Origin: Pseudomonas sp.
GTDB taxonomy: Bacteria; Pseudomonadota; Gammaproteobacteria; Pseudomonadales; Pseudomonadaceae
Reading direction: 5' to 3'
Length of the DNA: 8,188 bases
Assembly: GCA_003527165.1 (NCBI GenBank)
Contig: DPSI01000207.1
Coordinates: 395 to 8,582, forward strand
Translations under genes and position numbers: made by a program
The notes under the pieces: model-generated
Databases searched by the model: none
The model's input: only the letters and a program-made list of their open reading frames with translations
Told to the model about the DNA's origin: nothing
Shown: positions 7,077 through 8,188 of the stretch, one piece after another
Position numbering within the stretch: position 1 is the first letter of the stretch
Layout: each line of letters begins with the position of its first letter

Positions 7077-8188
7077 ATGCGAAACAACCAGCCCGTCACT
7101 CAACGCGAATATGCATTCCCCGACCAGCAGCGGCTGATTTCCACCACGGATCTCAAAGGCAAGATCAACTACTGCAACGACATTTTCGCGGAAGTCAGCG
7201 GCTTTGAACGCAGTGAGCTTATCGGCTCCCCGCACAACCTGATCCGTCACCCGGACGTGCCGTCCGCCGTATTTGCGCACATGTGGGCAACGCTCAAGGA
7301 CGGCAAACCCTGGATGGGCATCGTCAAGAATCGGCGCAAGGACGGGGACCACTACTGGGTCAACGCCTACGTGACGCCAGTGCTCGATATTCAGCGCAAG
7401 GTTATCGGCTACGAGTCGGTCCGCACCAAGCCCACACGCGAGCAGGTCCAGCGCGCGGAAGCCCTCTATGCACGCCTCAATGCGGGCAAGAGCGGCGTGC
7501 CGCGGCGGGACAAGTGGATACCCTTTGCCCTCAACTGGCTGCCCTTCATTCTCACCAGTCAGATCGGTTTCATGGTCGGCGCCTGGCTCGACCACATGTG
7601 GGGCTTTGCGCTGGCAGCACTGCTTTCCGTGCCTCTGGGCCTCGCCGGCCGCCGCTGGCAGATGCGTGGGGTGAACCGCTTGGTGCGCCTCGCCGAGCAA
7701 TCCATGAGCGACCCGCTGATCGCCCGGATGTACACCGATAGCCAGGGCGTCGAAGCCCGGCTGGAAATGGCGATGCTCAGCGAGCATGCGCGCCTGAAAA
7801 CCTGCCTGACTCGCCTGCAGGACAGCGCCGTGCAGCTGCAACAACAGGCCAAGCGGGCCGATCAGCTGGCGCACAGCTGCTCGGACGGCCTGGCTCGTCA
7901 ACATCACGAAACCGAACAGGTGGCCACGGCCATCAATCAGATGGCCGCGACGACTCAAGAAGTCGCCGGCAATGTAACCCTGGCAGCAGAGGCCACCGAG
8001 CAAGCCAACCAGCTGGCGGCCCAAGGCCAGGAAATCAGCGCTCAGACCCGCAAAGCCATCGAGCTGCTGGCTCACGCCGTCACGGAAACCGGCGATGCGG
8101 TGTCCGCACTGGCAACGAACACCGACGAGATCGGCACCGTGGTCGATGTGATCAAGAGCATTGCCGACCAGACCAACCTGCTGGCGCT
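7077..8188 (+). CDS. aer: Aerotaxis receptor Aer (PAS-FAD chemoreceptor), 3'-truncated
   Basis: Membrane-associated energy/oxygen taxis transducer that senses redox state through FAD in an N-terminal PAS domain and signals to CheA/CheW. The gene runs off the window after 370 complete codons. The PAS domain spans about residues 10-120 and holds N34, R57, H58, D60 and W79, at the same positions as residues implicated in FAD binding or signalling in E. coli Aer. Two adjoining hydrophobic segments (about 147-170 and 174-191) form the membrane anchor with a short loop between them, so no periplasmic ligand domain exists. A HAMP-like region and a long coiled-coil methyl-accepting signalling domain follow, ending in SIADQTNLLA just before the conserved hairpin tip. 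The start MRNNQPVTQREY is the usual Pseudomonas Aer start; an in-frame ATG at 7026 would add 17 residues. Only a weak AGG (8 bases upstream) precedes the chosen ATG. It is probably transcribed from the sigma-28-like promoter upstream. Confidence 0.95.
   Translation, partial: MRNNQPVTQREYAFPDQQRLISTTDLKGKINYCNDIFAEVSGFERSELIGSPHNLIRHPDVPSAVFAHMWATLKDGKPWMGIVKNRRKDGDHYWVNAYVTPVLDIQRKVIGYESVRTKPTREQVQRAEALYARLNAGKSGVPRRDKWIPFALNWLPFILTSQIGFMVGAWLDHMWGFALAALLSVPLGLAGRRWQMRGVNRLVRLAEQSMSDPLIARMYTDSQGVEARLEMAMLSEHARLKTCLTRLQDSAVQLQQQAKRADQLAHSCSDGLARQHHETEQVATAINQMAATTQEVAGNVTLAAEATEQANQLAAQGQEISAQTRKAIELLAHAVTETGDAVSALATNTDEIGTVVDVIKSIADQTNLLA

Noticed and set aside
7050..8075. 341-codon open frame antisense to aer
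   Set aside because: It lies wholly opposite a gene with clear PAS and chemoreceptor sequence, has no recognisable domain, and is the kind of long shadow frame common in GC-rich DNA.

Overview
The window (about 8.2 kb, GC-rich, densely coding) looks like a chromosomal segment of a Pseudomonas-type gammaproteobacterium, possibly of the Stutzerimonas/P. stutzeri group. The assignment rests on the sequence of the aerotaxis receptor start (MRNNQPVTQREY), an 891-residue AcnA, and the gene order tusA-rlmM / acnA / aer, which from memory resembles the P. aeruginosa acnA-aer neighbourhood. I see no mobile elements, CRISPR arrays, tRNA or rRNA genes. Most of the window is core metabolism and housekeeping, and I do not see a clear new multi-gene system.

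Region 1 (1-2536, + strand) is the 3' end of an aa3/caa3-type cytochrome c oxidase operon. It opens inside a long protein in which subunit I (COX1, catalytic haem-copper core) is fused to a subunit III-like membrane domain. The stop codon overlaps the start of a 119-residue membrane protein (TGATG), whose stop in turn overlaps a possible 51-codon ORF (ATGA). The chain suggests tight translational coupling. The catalytic core keeps the Cu-B and haem ligands visible here, but the usual K-channel lysine is glutamine, and a conserved glutamate of subunit III appears to be missing.

Region 2 (2539-3904, - strand) converges on the oxidase operon with only 2 bases between the stops. It holds rlmM (23S rRNA C2498 2'-O-methyltransferase) followed 64 bases downstream by tusA (sulfur carrier). 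Both serve RNA modification and are probably cotranscribed.

Region 3 (3905-4206) is a 302-base divergent intergenic region with several short inverted repeats. It must hold the promoters of rlmM and acnA. I could not identify a convincing sigma-70 promoter in it.

Region 4 (4207-6940) is acnA, a complete aconitate hydratase A with its three iron-sulfur cysteines, closed by a strong Rho-independent terminator.

Region 5 (6941-8188) holds a sigma-28 (FliA)-like promoter and aer, an FAD-PAS aerotaxis receptor cut off by the window edge inside its signalling domain. Functionally, three of the loci (terminal oxidase, TCA-cycle aconitase, aerotaxis receptor) relate to aerobic respiration or redox sensing, although they are separate transcription units.
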